Shown: positions 17,383 through 26,452 of the stretch, piece by piece
Layout: each line of letters begins with the position of its first letter
Numbering within the stretch: the first letter of the stretch is position 1
From: Tunicatimonas sp964551335
GTDB taxonomy: Bacteria; Bacteroidota; Bacteroidia; Cytophagales; Cyclobacteriaceae
Length of the DNA stretch: 64,000 nucleotides
Assembly: GCA_964551335.1 (NCBI GenBank)
Contig: CAZKCO010000030.1
Location: 1 to 64,000 of the forward strand
Direction of reading: 5' to 3'
Translations under genes and position numbers: made by a program
The notes under the pieces: model-generated
The model's database searches: none
What the model was told of the DNA's origin: nothing
Seen by the model: the letters and a program-made list of their open reading frames with translations, nothing else

Positions 17383-19767
17383 TTAATTTCCACCAAAAAT
17401 GCTTCGAACCAGGTCTTTAAGACCCACTTTTTTCTTTTTCCGTTGGGTTGACTTAGTAACGGGTCGTTGGTTTGGTTCATAAACCCTCTCGGGTTTTCTA
17501 TCATCCTTATCCTTTTTGGCAAACAAATCCTGTAAGAAGCCCTTTTCTTCTTCCTCGCGGTAGAAATCGCAGGCTAATGTATTTTGTACCCACCTCGAAG
17601 GTTGAGGAAACCGAGCATAACGCAGTTCTTTAAAGGTTTCATCCTTATTAAACTCCTGCATAAACTTAGCATATATAGGCAAAGCAGTGTTGGCCCCTTG
17701 ACCCAAGCTTATGGATCGAAAGCGGACCAAACGGTTATCACCTCCAACCCAAGAACCAGCCACGAGTCGGGGCGTAGCTCCAATAAACCACCCATCAGCA
17801 TGTGATTGAGTAGTGCCGGTTTTTCCAATGATGTCATTCTTTAATCCGTAGCGGAACCGGAGACGGCGGGCAGTACCACTGTCTACAACCGTTTTCATCA
17901 TTTCCACCATCAATTCAGCAGTTTGCTGCGAAAGTGCCCGCTGAAACTCCGGCTTTTCGTTAAATTTAGCAATCACGTTGCCTTCCTGATCTTCAATGCC
18001 TAAAACATAGATGGGTTTCACGTGCATTCCTCGGTTCACGAATGTACTGTAGACTGAAAGCATCTCAAACAACGAAAGGTCAGCAGTACCCAACGCGATG
18101 GCGGGTTCGGTGGGTAGGTTATTACGCACCCCCATTCGTTGGGCCAGATCCACTACCCGATCTACCCCGGTGTTCATCATCAAATCTACCGTTACTGTAT
18201 TTACTGAATTGGTGAGTGCGCCCTGCATGGAGTAAAAACCGTCGTAATTGCCATCTGAGTTACCCGGTGACCAATCTTTATAGTTCGCGTAAATACGCCG
18301 TTCATTAGAAATATACTCACAAGGGTCGGCACCATTTTCCAAGGCCGCAGCGTATACCACTGGTTTAAAGGTAGAACCTACCTGCCGCTGGGCAGTAACG
18401 TGATCATACTTAAAATATTTATGGTCAATGCCACCTACCCAGGCTTTAACGTGGCCATTTTCCGGTCGCATAGCCAAAAATCCAGCGTTAAGAAACATTT
18501 GGTAGTAACGAATTGAATCCAGGGGGGTCATGGTCTTCTCTTGTTCTCCATCCCAGGTAAACACTGTCATCAGCGTAGGTCGGGTAAATTCAGCATGAAT
18601 CTCTTCATCCGATTTCCCGGCTAGTTTTCCATGCTTATAGCGATCGGAATTAAGCATAGCTCGTCGGATCATCGTTTCATCTTCACCCCAAGGTTTTCTT
18701 CCTTCCCAATGTTTATCAAATGTATGCTGGAGCTCTTGCATATGCTCTTTCACTGCCTGCTCGGCGTGATGTTGTAAACGAGCATCAATGGTGGTATACA
18801 CCTTTAGTCCATCGGTATAGAGATTATAGACCGTACCATCGTCCTTGGGATGGTCATTTAGCCACTGTTGTACTTCGTGGCGTAACTTTTCCCGAAAGTA
18901 AGGAGCCAATCCAGTATTATGGGTGATGAAATTATAATCTAGTTCCAGATTCAGAGCTTGCAAGGAATCCTTTTGGTTTGAGGGCAAATACCCATACTTT
19001 TCCATCTGGCTGAGTACCACATTTCGTCGTTGTTTCGCCCGTTCCGGGTGCAGTCGAGGACTGTAAGAGGTAGTTGCCTTAAGCATACCTACCAGCACCG
19101 CTGACTCTTCGGTTAGTAAATTGCTGGCTGATTTATTGAAGAAGCGCTGTGAGGCCGCCTCAATACCGTACACATTACCTCCGAAGGGTACTGTGTTCAG
19201 GTAAAGCATCAGAATTTCTTCCTTTGGGTAGAGATTCTCGATCCGGCGGGCGATAATCGCTTCCCTGATTTTATTGACCGGCATGGTCAGCAAGCCATGC
19301 CGTTGCCGGGGATAAAGGTTTTTAGCCAGCTGTTGGGTAAGGGTACTCCCACCTCCTGAACTTTCATTCTGCAATAGTATGCTTTTTACCAATACTCTTA
19401 TGAGACTTCGATAGTCAATCCCCTCATGTTCGTAAAACCGGGCATCTTCAGTAGCCACCAACGCATTCAGGAGCGAGGCGGGCACTTTGTCAATGCTGGT
19501 GACTGTTCGGTTTTCTATGTAGTAGCGTCCGAGCAGTACACCATCAAAAGAGTAAACCTCTGAGGCGGTATGGTTACGAACGTTTTTTAGCTCAGCATAG
19601 GTGGGGAGGTCTCCAAACCATCCCGAGTGCACCGAATATAGTAATCCCAGACTGAACAAAAAGCCCAATAAGCCAATTAAGACCAGTCGGAAGGCAATGA
19701 ACCGGACAGGATGACTAGTAAACCGACGCTGCTCCTGCCGGAAAAATAATCGAAAGAAACGAATCAC
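17383..19767 (-). CDS. bifunctional class A penicillin-binding protein (PBP1A-type)
   Basis: 794 residues. An N-terminal membrane anchor (about 27-46) is followed by a GT51 glycosyltransferase domain with the catalytic glutamate in ATEDARFYEHEGID (Glu107), GGSTLTQQLAKN and the RRIENLYPKEEILMLYLN stretch. The transpeptidase domain carries Ser465-x-x-Lys468 (GSTFKPV), Ser521-Val-Asn523 and Lys649-Thr-Gly. It polymerises and cross-links peptidoglycan at the outer face of the cytoplasmic membrane. The C-terminal tail is rich in Lys/Arg (KKDKDDRKPERVYEP, STQRKKKKVG). The start is GTG at 19767. It is monocistronic, with its stop converging on the AraC gene. Confidence 0.95.
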   Translation of the reverse strand: MIRFFRLFFRQEQRRFTSHPVRFIAFRLVLIGLLGFLFSLGLLYSVHSGWFGDLPTYAELKNVRNHTASEVYSFDGVLLGRYYIENRTVTSIDKVPASLLNALVATEDARFYEHEGIDYRSLIRVLVKSILLQNESSGGGSTLTQQLAKNLYPRQRHGLLTMPVNKIREAIIARRIENLYPKEEILMLYLNTVPFGGNVYGIEAASQRFFNKSASNLLTEESAVLVGMLKATTSYSPRLHPERAKQRRNVVLSQMEKYGYLPSNQKDSLQALNLELDYNFITHNTGLAPYFREKLRHEVQQWLNDHPKDDGTVYNLYTDGLKVYTTIDARLQHHAEQAVKEHMQELQHTFDKHWEGRKPWGEDETMIRRAMLNSDRYKHGKLAGKSDEEIHAEFTRPTLMTVFTWDGEQEKTMTPLDSIRYYQMFLNAGFLAMRPENGHVKAWVGGIDHKYFKYDHVTAQRQVGSTFKPVVYAAALENGADPCEYISNERRIYANYKDWSPGNSDGNYDGFYSMQGALTNSVNTVTVDLMMNTGVDRVVDLAQRMGVRNNLPTEPAIALGTADLSLFEMLSVYSTFVNRGMHVKPIYVLGIEDQEGNVIAKFNEKPEFQRALSQQTAELMVEMMKTVVDSGTARRLRFRYGLKNDIIGKTGTTQSHADGWFIGATPRLVAGSWVGGDNRLVRFRSISLGQGANTALPIYAKFMQEFNKDETFKELRYARFPQPSRWVQNTLACDFYREEEEKGFLQDLFAKKDKDDRKPERVYEPNQRPVTKSTQRKKKKVGLKDLVRSIFGGN

Positions 19768-20044
19768 CTTTGTTATGTTTTAGCCTAATTCTAGCAATAC
19801 TACGAAGGAATGCTTACAACATTGCCATTCGGGCAATAAATGTGCAATTCCCGTATTTGGTTCAAAAGAAAATTGCAAGATTTTTTTACTGTTCAATAAT
19901 TAGCCCGCTGAGCTGTTGAAATATTCCCCATAATGATCGTTTGCACCTCAGCAACCAGAAACAATTCGAACATAAAACTTTGGTAATCAAACACATACGT
20001 ATTTGGCACTAAATTTCACTTTTTTAATTCAAAGAAATAAATCA

Positions 20045-20422
20045 ATGAAAAGATTAGCCACAATTACCAGTTTTTTACTTTGCTATACTATGGGCCAGGC
20101 TCAGGATTGGGCTAGTGCACCTATTCATCAAGAAGTAGCTGTTTACCAGCTCGAAGAAGATCCTAACGAAGGCAAGATCCCTATAAGCGAGCAGGAGATT
20201 CCGGAAGAGGTAATGGAAGCCTTTAAAACCAGTGTATTCCAACACATGGACATCGTCCAGGTATTTCGACTCCAAGATCAAGCCCTCGTTGAGATCATTG
20301 ACGAGGATGAAGTAGCACAACCCTTCTATCTTTACGAGTTTCGTCTAACCTACGAAGGAAAATCATTCTGCCAGTACTTTACCCCGAACGGAGATCTGTA
20401 CGAGCGACTTCAACCAGTATAA
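20045..20422 (+). CDS. small secreted hypothetical protein
   Basis: About 125 residues from the ATG at 20045. The N-terminus MKRLATITSFLLCYTMGQAQ is a signal peptide with an AQ cleavage region, which decides the start (a TTG-initiated longer frame from 20003 would bury it). The mature part is acidic (EEDPNEGKIPISEQEIPEEVMEAF) and ends in a FCQYFTPNGDL segment. The pattern 'IPEEVxxAFKxSxFxH' with later YEFRLTYEG resembles small periplasmic PepSY/BLIP-like folds, but this is only an impression. Function unknown. Confidence 0.7.
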   Translation: MKRLATITSFLLCYTMGQAQDWASAPIHQEVAVYQLEEDPNEGKIPISEQEIPEEVMEAFKTSVFQHMDIVQVFRLQDQALVEIIDEDEVAQPFYLYEFRLTYEGKSFCQYFTPNGDLYERLQPV

Positions 20423-20503
20423 TTTTTTTAAGTTCCTCGCATATTTTTACGGATTCCACGTCGTTATAGTAAAAATTTTATTCACCCTCATAATTTTTTT
20501 CGT

Positions 20504-20806
20504 ATGCGCCATTGGATTAGTGGATTGTTATTGTCAACCAGCATTTGCGTGGGTATGACGGTTAAGAATATGAACAACGAGACTATCGGAACCGTTGAAA
20601 AAACGATTATCGAGGCTCATACTGGTCGCCTGACCGGCCTATTAATCCATGTTTCTAACCACTGGTTGCCCCAGCAACAAAATGCTCGCAGGCAGGTAGT
20701 ATCTCCCATTGCCTCAGTCCTTATGAGCCACGATGAGCCACAGACTCTTTTCTGGGATATGACCAAAGATCAACTACAGGCAACTCTTTGCCCTCCAATG
20801 AGTTAG
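20504..20806 (+). CDS. small exported protein with PRC-barrel-like fold
   Basis: 100 residues. A short hydrophobic N-terminus (MRHWISGLLLSTSICVG) may be a signal peptide. The rest, GMTVKNMNNETIGTVEKTIIEAHTG then VVSPIASVLMSH and TKDQLQATL, follows the PRC-barrel pattern of a G-V-N-x-G-x-x-I-G-x-V strand pair and a proline-led last strand. PRC-barrel proteins bind protein or RNA partners. No partner gene is evident and the role is unknown. It is separated by 81 bp from the previous small secreted protein on the same strand, so co-transcription is possible. Confidence 0.6.
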   Translation: MRHWISGLLLSTSICVGMTVKNMNNETIGTVEKTIIEAHTGRLTGLLIHVSNHWLPQQQNARRQVVSPIASVLMSHDEPQTLFWDMTKDQLQATLCPPMS

Positions 20807-20993
20807 TCTCTTTTCTTAGGGGTGATTTAAGCACTAGGAAGGCCGAAGGCTAAAAAAGTCACTCAACATCATGATTGGTTTATAACAGTTGCGTAGTTTT
20901 TTACTCAGCTCAGACTTTTTACAGCTATTATTCAAACTTCATAGTTAGAACTTTGTAGGATAATTATCGTATTCTATACTATTTTCTATTTCT

Positions 20994-21473
20994 ATGAAGT
21001 ATGTTATCCATATTGGTTTTTTGCTTCTAAGCGGCCCTCCGCTACTAGCCCAGGAAATTCCTGTTTTGTCTTTTGAAGAATTGAATGAGCGAATTCGATC
21101 CAACAAAACGTCAGAAGTACTGGTCGTAAATTTCTGGGCCACCTGGTGTAAGCCCTGTATTAAGGAGCTACCTTACTTTGATTCACTTCAGTCTTCTTAT
21201 TCAATAGATAAGGTCAAGGTCATGCTGGTAAGTCTGGATATGAATGTAGAGACCGCCGAAAAGTACCGTACCCGAAAAACAATCAAATCCGAAGTGGCTT
21301 TTCTTGATGAAGTCGACCATAACGCCTGGATTGACAAAATCTCCCCGGAATGGAGCGGCGCTATTCCGGCAACCTTGTTTGTAGTAAATTCCGGGCAAGA
21401 ATATTTTCACGAAGGAGAGCTCTCGGGCGAAACCCTTTTTTCTCAAGTAAATCAATTATTAAACCCTAAATGA
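20994..21473 (+). CDS. exported TlpA-like thioredoxin
   Basis: 159 residues. A signal peptide (MKYVIHIGFLLLSGPPLLAQ) precedes a thioredoxin fold with the redox motif in VVNFWATWCKPCIKELPYF and the cis-Pro region SGAIPATLFV. Length is typical of periplasmic TlpA/ResA-type reductases that reduce disulfides, for example in cytochrome c maturation or secreted-protein folding. The stop is 6 bp before the ATG of the next thioredoxin-fold gene, so the two are very likely co-translated from one mRNA. Confidence 0.9.
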   Translation: MKYVIHIGFLLLSGPPLLAQEIPVLSFEELNERIRSNKTSEVLVVNFWATWCKPCIKELPYFDSLQSSYSIDKVKVMLVSLDMNVETAEKYRTRKTIKSEVAFLDEVDHNAWIDKISPEWSGAIPATLFVVNSGQEYFHEGELSGETLFSQVNQLLNPK

Positions 21474-21479
21474 AGTCTC

Positions 21480-22097
21480 ATGAAACTCTACACCTTTATC
21501 TTACTTTTCGCAATGACACTCAGTCTGGGAAGTTTTGTACCGCAGGCTGATGGTTATAAAGTTGGTGATTACGCTACTAATTTTAACCTGAAAAATGTAG
21601 ACGGAGCAATGGTATCTTTGAGTGATTACGGGGATGCTCAGGGATTCATTGTTGTATTTACCTGCAACGAATGTCCCTACGCTAAACTTTATCAGGATCG
21701 GATTAATGATTTGAACCGAAAATACGAAAGTAAAGGATTCCCGGTGATCGCTATTAATCCTAACGATCCGCAACGCTCACCCGCGGATAGCTACGAAAAG
21801 ATGCAAGCCCGAGCCCAGGAAAAAGATTACACATTCCCATATTTAGTAGATGAAACTCAAGAGATAACCCGCACTTACGGAGCAACCAATACTCCTCACG
21901 TCTACATACTGGACAAGGAAGACGAAGATAAGTTTCGAGTAGCCTATATCGGTACGATTGACAATAATTATAAAGATGCCGAGAAGGCTGATAAACACTA
22001 CGTACAGGATGCAGTGGATGCCTTATTACAAGGTCAGGAAGTAACTACCACCAATACCAAGGCGATTGGCTGCACTATAAAGTGGAGCAACGTTTAG
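21480..22097 (+). CDS. exported peroxiredoxin/redoxin-like protein
   Basis: 205 residues. The signal peptide MKLYTFILLFAMTLSLGSF is followed by an AhpC/TSA-Redoxin thioredoxin fold: YATNFNLKNVDGAMVSLSDYGDAQGFIVVFTCNECPYAKLYQDR, then FPVIAINPNDPQ and NTPHVYILDKE. The CNECPYAK motif is a CxxC redox pair of the type seen in a Bacteroidota-common group annotated thioredoxin family protein. It ends with a lone cysteine in AIGCTIKW. It likely works with the TlpA-like neighbour in periplasmic thiol-disulfide chemistry or peroxide reduction. Substrate not determined. Confidence 0.88.
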   Translation: MKLYTFILLFAMTLSLGSFVPQADGYKVGDYATNFNLKNVDGAMVSLSDYGDAQGFIVVFTCNECPYAKLYQDRINDLNRKYESKGFPVIAINPNDPQRSPADSYEKMQARAQEKDYTFPYLVDETQEITRTYGATNTPHVYILDKEDEDKFRVAYIGTIDNNYKDAEKADKHYVQDAVDALLQGQEVTTTNTKAIGCTIKWSNV

Positions 22098-22233
22098 AGC
22101 CGGATCAGTTTCGTTGGCTGAACTTTCAACCAAATAATCACTCATTCTTAAGAAGATGAATATCAGCAATCAATTGCTTGGTTTCTAGGGGAAGAGGGCC
22201 ATTATAGCTATCCCGGATACTTTTTGCTTTGGT

Positions 22234-22491
22234 CTACAAAATATAGTACTCAGCATACAGAAACTCAGTGCTATCCTTGGTGTATTCATGATCCTCTTGT
22301 TCATATCCCAAGGATGACACTCCAGTAATTAAGTTATTACCATCGTTGGAGCTTCCCCTATTACCAGTATTTCCATCGGGCGCACCTGATGTTAGTGGAG
22401 CTCTGTTTTCAGGGTTAATGGGCTCTTTCTCCTGAGCACAAGAGGTACCAACCAGACATACGACCGCTAAAAGTATGATGAATCTGCTCAT
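22234..22491 (-). CDS. small hypothetical lipoprotein
   Basis: 85 residues. The signal MSRFIILLAVVCLVGTSCAQ has a lipobox-like GTSC, giving a mature protein of about 67 residues. It is Asn/Gly/Ser-rich in the middle (PDGNTGNRGSSNDGNN) and ends with a tyrosine-rich tail (EFLYAEYYIL). No domain recognised. It lies alone on the minus strand between plus-strand genes. Real expression is likely because the signal sequence is convincing; function unknown. Confidence 0.55.
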   Translation of the reverse strand: MSRFIILLAVVCLVGTSCAQEKEPINPENRAPLTSGAPDGNTGNRGSSNDGNNLITGVSSLGYEQEDHEYTKDSTEFLYAEYYIL

Positions 22492-22683
22492 ATAATTATG
22501 TTTTCAACTGTGCTTTTTAGATATGATAATACCCAAAGTCATAGCTATCAAGATCGTATCTCCTAAGCTCTGGCATTGACTTTATTATATCACCTTGTGT
22601 AATTAATAGCCGGGTAAAGCCTCAGAATGTCAATCTGGCATTCAATTTGAGTTTACTCCTATGAACAACAACCTGTCCTATCT

Positions 22684-23271
22684 ATGAAAGCTTTTTCAGT
22701 ACTTTTTTCCTTCGTTTTGTTATTTACTCTCTTCTCTTCCTGTACCAAGCCCAAGGCCGGGTTCTTCACTGCCGATAGCTACGTTAAGCCTCACTTTGAA
22801 CAATTAGACGAGCCCCTGACAATTATCTTGGATAACAGTATTGAAAACGAATTTTCAGTGGGCCGAATGGATGTATCCAATTTCCGCCACTCATTAAGAC
22901 TATCAATGTATTACACTTTTGAGGCCAGTGTTTCCAGCATTGAATTTTCGGACAGTATTGCAAAAGAAGGAATTACGCTCCACTTGCTTCGCATACGACC
23001 TGACTGGGTTGTTAAAGATCGATACAGTAGCATGGTGGTTATTGAAGGGTACGGCGGATCTACTACTCAGACCGAGGTCGCCAGCCTAATTCGCTACGAT
23101 GGAATAGTATACCGCGATGGGGAAAAGTGGCTTTCGCTGGATAATGAGGTAAACAGTGAGAGGACTACTTTCAACAGACGAAAAGCCCCTCAGGTGTTTG
23201 AAGATGGTATCCGAGAATTCTGTGAAGATATTTATCGCATAATTACTACTCAATATCCAAATAATTCCTGA
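22684..23271 (+). CDS. hypothetical lipoprotein
   Basis: 195 residues. The signal peptide MKAFSVLFSFVLLFTLFSSC ends at a lipobox Cys20. The mature region has alternating beta-type segments (LTIILDNSI, SLRLSMYYTFEASVSSIEF, LLRIRPDWVV, SSMVVIEG) and an acidic C-terminus. No catalytic motif or known family recognised. It is followed by its own terminator, so it is a single-gene unit. Confidence 0.7.
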   Translation: MKAFSVLFSFVLLFTLFSSCTKPKAGFFTADSYVKPHFEQLDEPLTIILDNSIENEFSVGRMDVSNFRHSLRLSMYYTFEASVSSIEFSDSIAKEGITLHLLRIRPDWVVKDRYSSMVVIEGYGGSTTQTEVASLIRYDGIVYRDGEKWLSLDNEVNSERTTFNRRKAPQVFEDGIREFCEDIYRIITTQYPNNS

Positions 23272-23304
23272 ATTTTAAGTCATTCGTTACGTAATAGTAC
23301 CAAT

Positions 23305-23334
23305 AAGGTTACTTTTGGTATAACCTTTTTGTTT
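23305..23334 (+). terminator. rho-independent terminator
   Basis: AAGGTTA (23305-23311) pairs perfectly with TAACCTT (23321-23327), loop CTTTTGGTA, followed by TTTGTTT. It lies 33 nt after the stop of the upstream lipoprotein gene and before the EF-hand lipoprotein. Confidence 0.7.
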
Positions 23335-23391
23335 AAAAATGCGTATAATTACTTAGACACCTTTTTTAAACTAAAACTGATTTTTAAAACT

Positions 23392-24108
23392 ATGAAGTAT
23401 AGCGAGACTTTTTTTAAGCGATTTACCACCTACTTTCTGAGCTTTGGAATTTTGATCTTTGTTGCTGCCTGCGGGTCTTCATCATCAGAAGAACAAACTA
23501 GCCAAGCTGACATGAATGAACCTGAAGCAGTTGAGCAAACTACAACCGCCGAAAGTGACCAATCATCTACAAGTACAACTTCGGAGCAACCGGAACAAAC
23601 TGAAGTAGAAGATGTAGAAACAGAACGAGTAGTCAACACCAAACCCGCTATCACTCGTGACTCGGAAGAATATAGAAAGATGAAAGAAATGCGCGAGCGA
23701 AACCGTAATAATGAGGTATTAGCTGGTATTGCTGTAAATTACGGCGATTGGGATACTGATGGTGATAATGCTCTAAACGAAAATGAGTTCTATAATGGTT
23801 TTTATAATGTGTGGGACTTCGACAATAGCGGAGCCGTAAATGAAGAAGAGTTCAATAAAGCAGCCGAAAACCTGTTCGTTAACTACGAATTTGTTGAATA
23901 CGGTCAGTTTTCTGACTGGGACGGTGACGGAAACGGTGAAATTTCAACTAACGAGTTCATGGACGGCATGAGTCAGGTAATAGAATCTGATGCCGGTCAA
24001 GAATCAGCTAACCGATTAATGACCATTTGGGACTTAGATAATGACGAAAAGATTGAGCGCATCGAACTAAGTAATATTACCGTATTACTTGATGCTGATG
24101 ATAACTAA
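23392..24108 (+). CDS. EF-hand calcium-binding lipoprotein
   Basis: About 238 residues from the ATG at 23392, chosen because MKYSETFFKRFTTYFLSFG leads into a lipobox (IFVAACGSS). After the lipid-anchor Cys comes a Ser/Thr/Glu/Gln-rich low-complexity linker (about 60 residues). Four EF-hand-type loops follow: DWDTDGDNALNENEF, DFDNSGAVNEEEF, DWDGDGNGEISTNEF and the weaker DLDNDEKIERIEL. The first and third are close to the DxDxDG consensus. It should bind Ca2+ at the outer or inner membrane surface; partner unknown. A strong terminator follows. Confidence 0.88.
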   Translation: MKYSETFFKRFTTYFLSFGILIFVAACGSSSSEEQTSQADMNEPEAVEQTTTAESDQSSTSTTSEQPEQTEVEDVETERVVNTKPAITRDSEEYRKMKEMRERNRNNEVLAGIAVNYGDWDTDGDNALNENEFYNGFYNVWDFDNSGAVNEEEFNKAAENLFVNYEFVEYGQFSDWDGDGNGEISTNEFMDGMSQVIESDAGQESANRLMTIWDLDNDEKIERIELSNITVLLDADDN

Positions 24109-24132
24109 TCATTCAATAATCCTTATTCAATG

Positions 24133-24162
24133 AGCAACATCCCCGAGGGTGTTGCTTTTTTT
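24133..24162 (+). terminator. rho-independent terminator
   Basis: AGCAACATCC (24133-24142) pairs with GGGTGTTGCT (24147-24156), loop CCGA, one G-T wobble, followed by a run of Ts. It closes the EF-hand lipoprotein gene. Confidence 0.9.
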
Positions 24163-24186
24163 ATACCTAAAATATCAAATTCGTAC

Positions 24187-24216
24187 TTGCCTAGCCAACC
24201 TTGGTGGTTATATTTA
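24187..24216 (+). promoter_or_regulatory. Bacteroidota-type promoter candidate for bestrophin gene
   Basis: TTG at 24187-24189 and TATATTTA at 24209-24216 are separated by 19 nt, close to the TTG-N19-TAnnTTTG pattern (last base A instead of G). The leader to the ATG at 24240 would be about 20 nt. Confidence 0.45.
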
Positions 24217-24239
24217 AAAACTAACCGATAACAATCGCA

Positions 24240-25253
24240 ATGTACGTACGCCGAAACATTCGCTGGAATATCATTTGGAAGTTTGCTTGGCGAAACCTTC
24301 TTTTCTTTACGTTATGGGCCTTTTTTGTCACCTCACTCTATTTGGGCCTTTCAAAACAGGGTACGGATATCAGTATTCCATTCTTACCACTAAGTACTAT
24401 TGGTATTGCAGTAGCTTTCTACATTGGCTTTAAGAATAGCCAGTCGTACGACCGTTTTTGGGAGGGAAGGAAGATCTGGGGAGGAATTGTAAATTACAGC
24501 CGAACCTGGGCCAATCAGGTACTGAACTATACAGAGGATACAACCATGACTGACCCCAACGTACCAAAAGTAGTATTCTCGCTTCACTGTGAGCTTATTT
24601 ATCGGCACATTGCCTGGATTAACGCGCTTCGCATTCAGTTACGGCGAACGACCATCCTTGATCGTAAAAATTTAAGCTATGTACCGGACCTTAAACTGAA
24701 AAATGATCGGGAATGTCAGGATTTTATTAAAAGCTTTTTGAGTGAAAAAGAATATCTTGAAGTAATGCAAAAGGCCAATACAGCCACCCACCTAGTTCGT
24801 AAGCAAGGAAACTCGTTAAGACAACTTGTGGAAGTGCAGCAATTAGACACTTTTCGTCAGGTTAACATGATGCAGACCCTGGAAGAACTATACAATCTTC
24901 AGGGCAAATGTGAGCGAATCAAGAACACACCCTTTCCCCGACAGTATGCTTTCTTCAGTACTGTTTTCGTATGGATTTTTGTTATCCTTCTTCCCTTCGG
25001 ATTGGTAAGTGAATTTAATGAAATGAGCAATCGGGCCATTGTATGGCTTACCGTTCCATTTTCGGTACTCATCTCGTGGATATTTGTCACCATAGAGTCG
25101 GTAGGTGATAACAGTGAAGATCCATTCGAGAACTATATTAACGATGTGCCTATGACTGCCTTATGCCGAACGATTGAAATAGATTTACGTGAACTTCTAG
25201 GCGAAACTGATCTACCTCCTAAAGTAGAACCAGTTGATGATATATTACTATAA
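24240..25253 (+). CDS. bestrophin-family anion channel
   Basis: 337 residues. It opens MYVRRNIRWNIIWKFAWRN, followed by two early membrane helices (about 17-33 and 42-61) and the bestrophin signature region FYIGFKNSQSYDRFWEGRKIWGGIVNYSR. Two further helices lie near 242-262 and 267-287, and a conserved VGDNSEDPFENYINDVPMTALCRTIEIDLRE follows. Bacterial bestrophins form pentameric ion channels in the cytoplasmic membrane, conducting anions or, in some bacteria, cations. Length is within the family's range. It has its own promoter candidate and preceding terminator, so it is monocistronic. Confidence 0.93.
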   Translation: MYVRRNIRWNIIWKFAWRNLLFFTLWAFFVTSLYLGLSKQGTDISIPFLPLSTIGIAVAFYIGFKNSQSYDRFWEGRKIWGGIVNYSRTWANQVLNYTEDTTMTDPNVPKVVFSLHCELIYRHIAWINALRIQLRRTTILDRKNLSYVPDLKLKNDRECQDFIKSFLSEKEYLEVMQKANTATHLVRKQGNSLRQLVEVQQLDTFRQVNMMQTLEELYNLQGKCERIKNTPFPRQYAFFSTVFVWIFVILLPFGLVSEFNEMSNRAIVWLTVPFSVLISWIFVTIESVGDNSEDPFENYINDVPMTALCRTIEIDLRELLGETDLPPKVEPVDDILL

Positions 25254-25413
25254 AAAAATAGCTGTAAGTTTTTAAAAATGAGTATGTTATCAATGAAAAC
25301 GAAGCAAAGCTAGCACTACCGGAATTATTCTGTCTTTTGACCCAACAGATTGGTTGCTGTGAGGTTGTAAGAGTGTTTAGTAAATTTTTTTAACCTTTAA
25401 CTATTTTTTTATT

Positions 25414-25860
25414 ATGAACACCAAGAATGTTATTGAAGAACTAAATGATCTGGTTGAGAAGAACCACGATGCCGTAGACGGATTCCAGAACGCTGCAGAA
25501 AAAGTAAAAAATCACGACCTGAAGAATTTTTTAATGGAACACGCTCAGCAGCGTAACCAGTTTAACTCCGAACTTCGTCAGGAAATTACTGCCTTGGGAG
25601 GCAATCCTAAGGAAAGTAAAGAAGGATCGGCCAGTTTGCACCAAACCTGGATGGACATTAAAACTGCCCTTAGCAGCGATAAGGAAGAGGCGGTATTGGA
25701 GGAATGTATCCGAGGCGATAAGAATGCGTTGGATGAATACCGTGATGTATTAGAAGAACGGGATGTGCCGGACAATGTAAAGTCAACTGTTCGGAAACAA
25801 ATGGAGCAGATCGAAAGCTCTCTGAGAGAATTAGAACGTCTGGAAGAGCAATACGACTAA
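25414..25860 (+). CDS. PA2169-type four-helix-bundle protein (DUF2383)
   Basis: 148 residues, almost wholly helical, with no signal peptide. NVIEELNDLVEKNHDAVDGFQNAAEKV, FLMEHAQQRNQFNSELRQEITALGG and the later EECIRGDKNALDEYRDVLEE match the PA2169 family, ferritin-like four-helix bundles of unknown biochemical role often linked to stress. His and Glu residues on helices 1 and 2 (HDAVDGF, EHAQQRNQF) could form a metal site (inference). It ends in a strong bidirectional terminator. Confidence 0.88.
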   Translation: MNTKNVIEELNDLVEKNHDAVDGFQNAAEKVKNHDLKNFLMEHAQQRNQFNSELRQEITALGGNPKESKEGSASLHQTWMDIKTALSSDKEEAVLEECIRGDKNALDEYRDVLEERDVPDNVKSTVRKQMEQIESSLRELERLEEQYD

Positions 25861-25881
25861 TCCATTGTTAGCTTAACTTTT

Positions 25882-25913
25882 AAAAACCCTCGTTTCAACA
25901 GCGAGGGTTTTTC
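25882..25913. terminator. bidirectional rho-independent terminator
   Basis: AAAAACCCTCG (25882-25892) pairs with CGAGGGTTTTT (25902-25912). The A-run and T-run on either side make it functional for both the PA2169-type gene (+) and the convergent GreA-like gene (-). Confidence 0.9.
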
Positions 25914-25941
25914 ATTTAATAGATATTTTACAAAAACTCAC

Positions 25942-26397
25942 TCATACTACAGCCAGTACTGATAAAGGCTTTCCCTGAAAAGTAGTACTCCCTTCCGAAT
26001 ATAAATCAATGAGTATCCGGCCAATGGGGGCCGTTGCTGAGATACAAGAAATTGTTTGATCATCCACCCTAACCTGCCCAATTCCCACTGAGATATAAAA
26101 TATCCCTCGATCCGTCTTTACTAAACTTCCCACCCGCACTCGCTCATGAACGGATGTCGGCGTTAACGCTAAAACAGCACTGTAAGACTTCTGAGCTTGC
26201 GCCAGCTGTCCCTCCAGTCGTTCACGGGTCAGGTGCAGCATGGCCCGTCCCGTTTCGTATTTATCCCCCATAGAGCTTTTGGTCTCTTCCGAGGCAGCTT
26301 GCCGAGTTTGTCTAATCTCCTCATCCAATGTAGTTACTTTCTCAGCTAGTATCTCTTTACAAGCAGTAAATACCCGTTCCTTAAACGCTAAATCCAT
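25942..26397 (-). CDS. GreA/GreB-like protein
   Basis: 151 residues. The N-terminal half is a predicted antiparallel coiled coil (KEILAEKVTTLDEEIRQTRQAASEETKSSMGDKYETGRAMLHLTRERLEGQLAQ) resembling the Gre-factor coiled coil with its tip acidic and SSxGDKYETGRAM segment. The C-terminal half (RVRVGSLVKTDRGIFYISVGIG...ISATAPIGRILIDL) resembles the FKBP-like GreA C-domain (PIGxALL motif). Such proteins are common in Bacteroidota and often mis-named 3-oxoacyl-ACP synthase. A role in RNA polymerase secondary-channel binding is a reasonable guess, not shown. Confidence 0.65.
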   Translation of the reverse strand: MDLAFKERVFTACKEILAEKVTTLDEEIRQTRQAASEETKSSMGDKYETGRAMLHLTRERLEGQLAQAQKSYSAVLALTPTSVHERVRVGSLVKTDRGIFYISVGIGQVRVDDQTISCISATAPIGRILIDLYSEGSTTFQGKPLSVLAVV

Positions 26398-26452
26398 GAT
26401 CTCTGGCTTTTAAAACTCACTAAATTATTGAAGTCTTACCACTTCGGGCCGT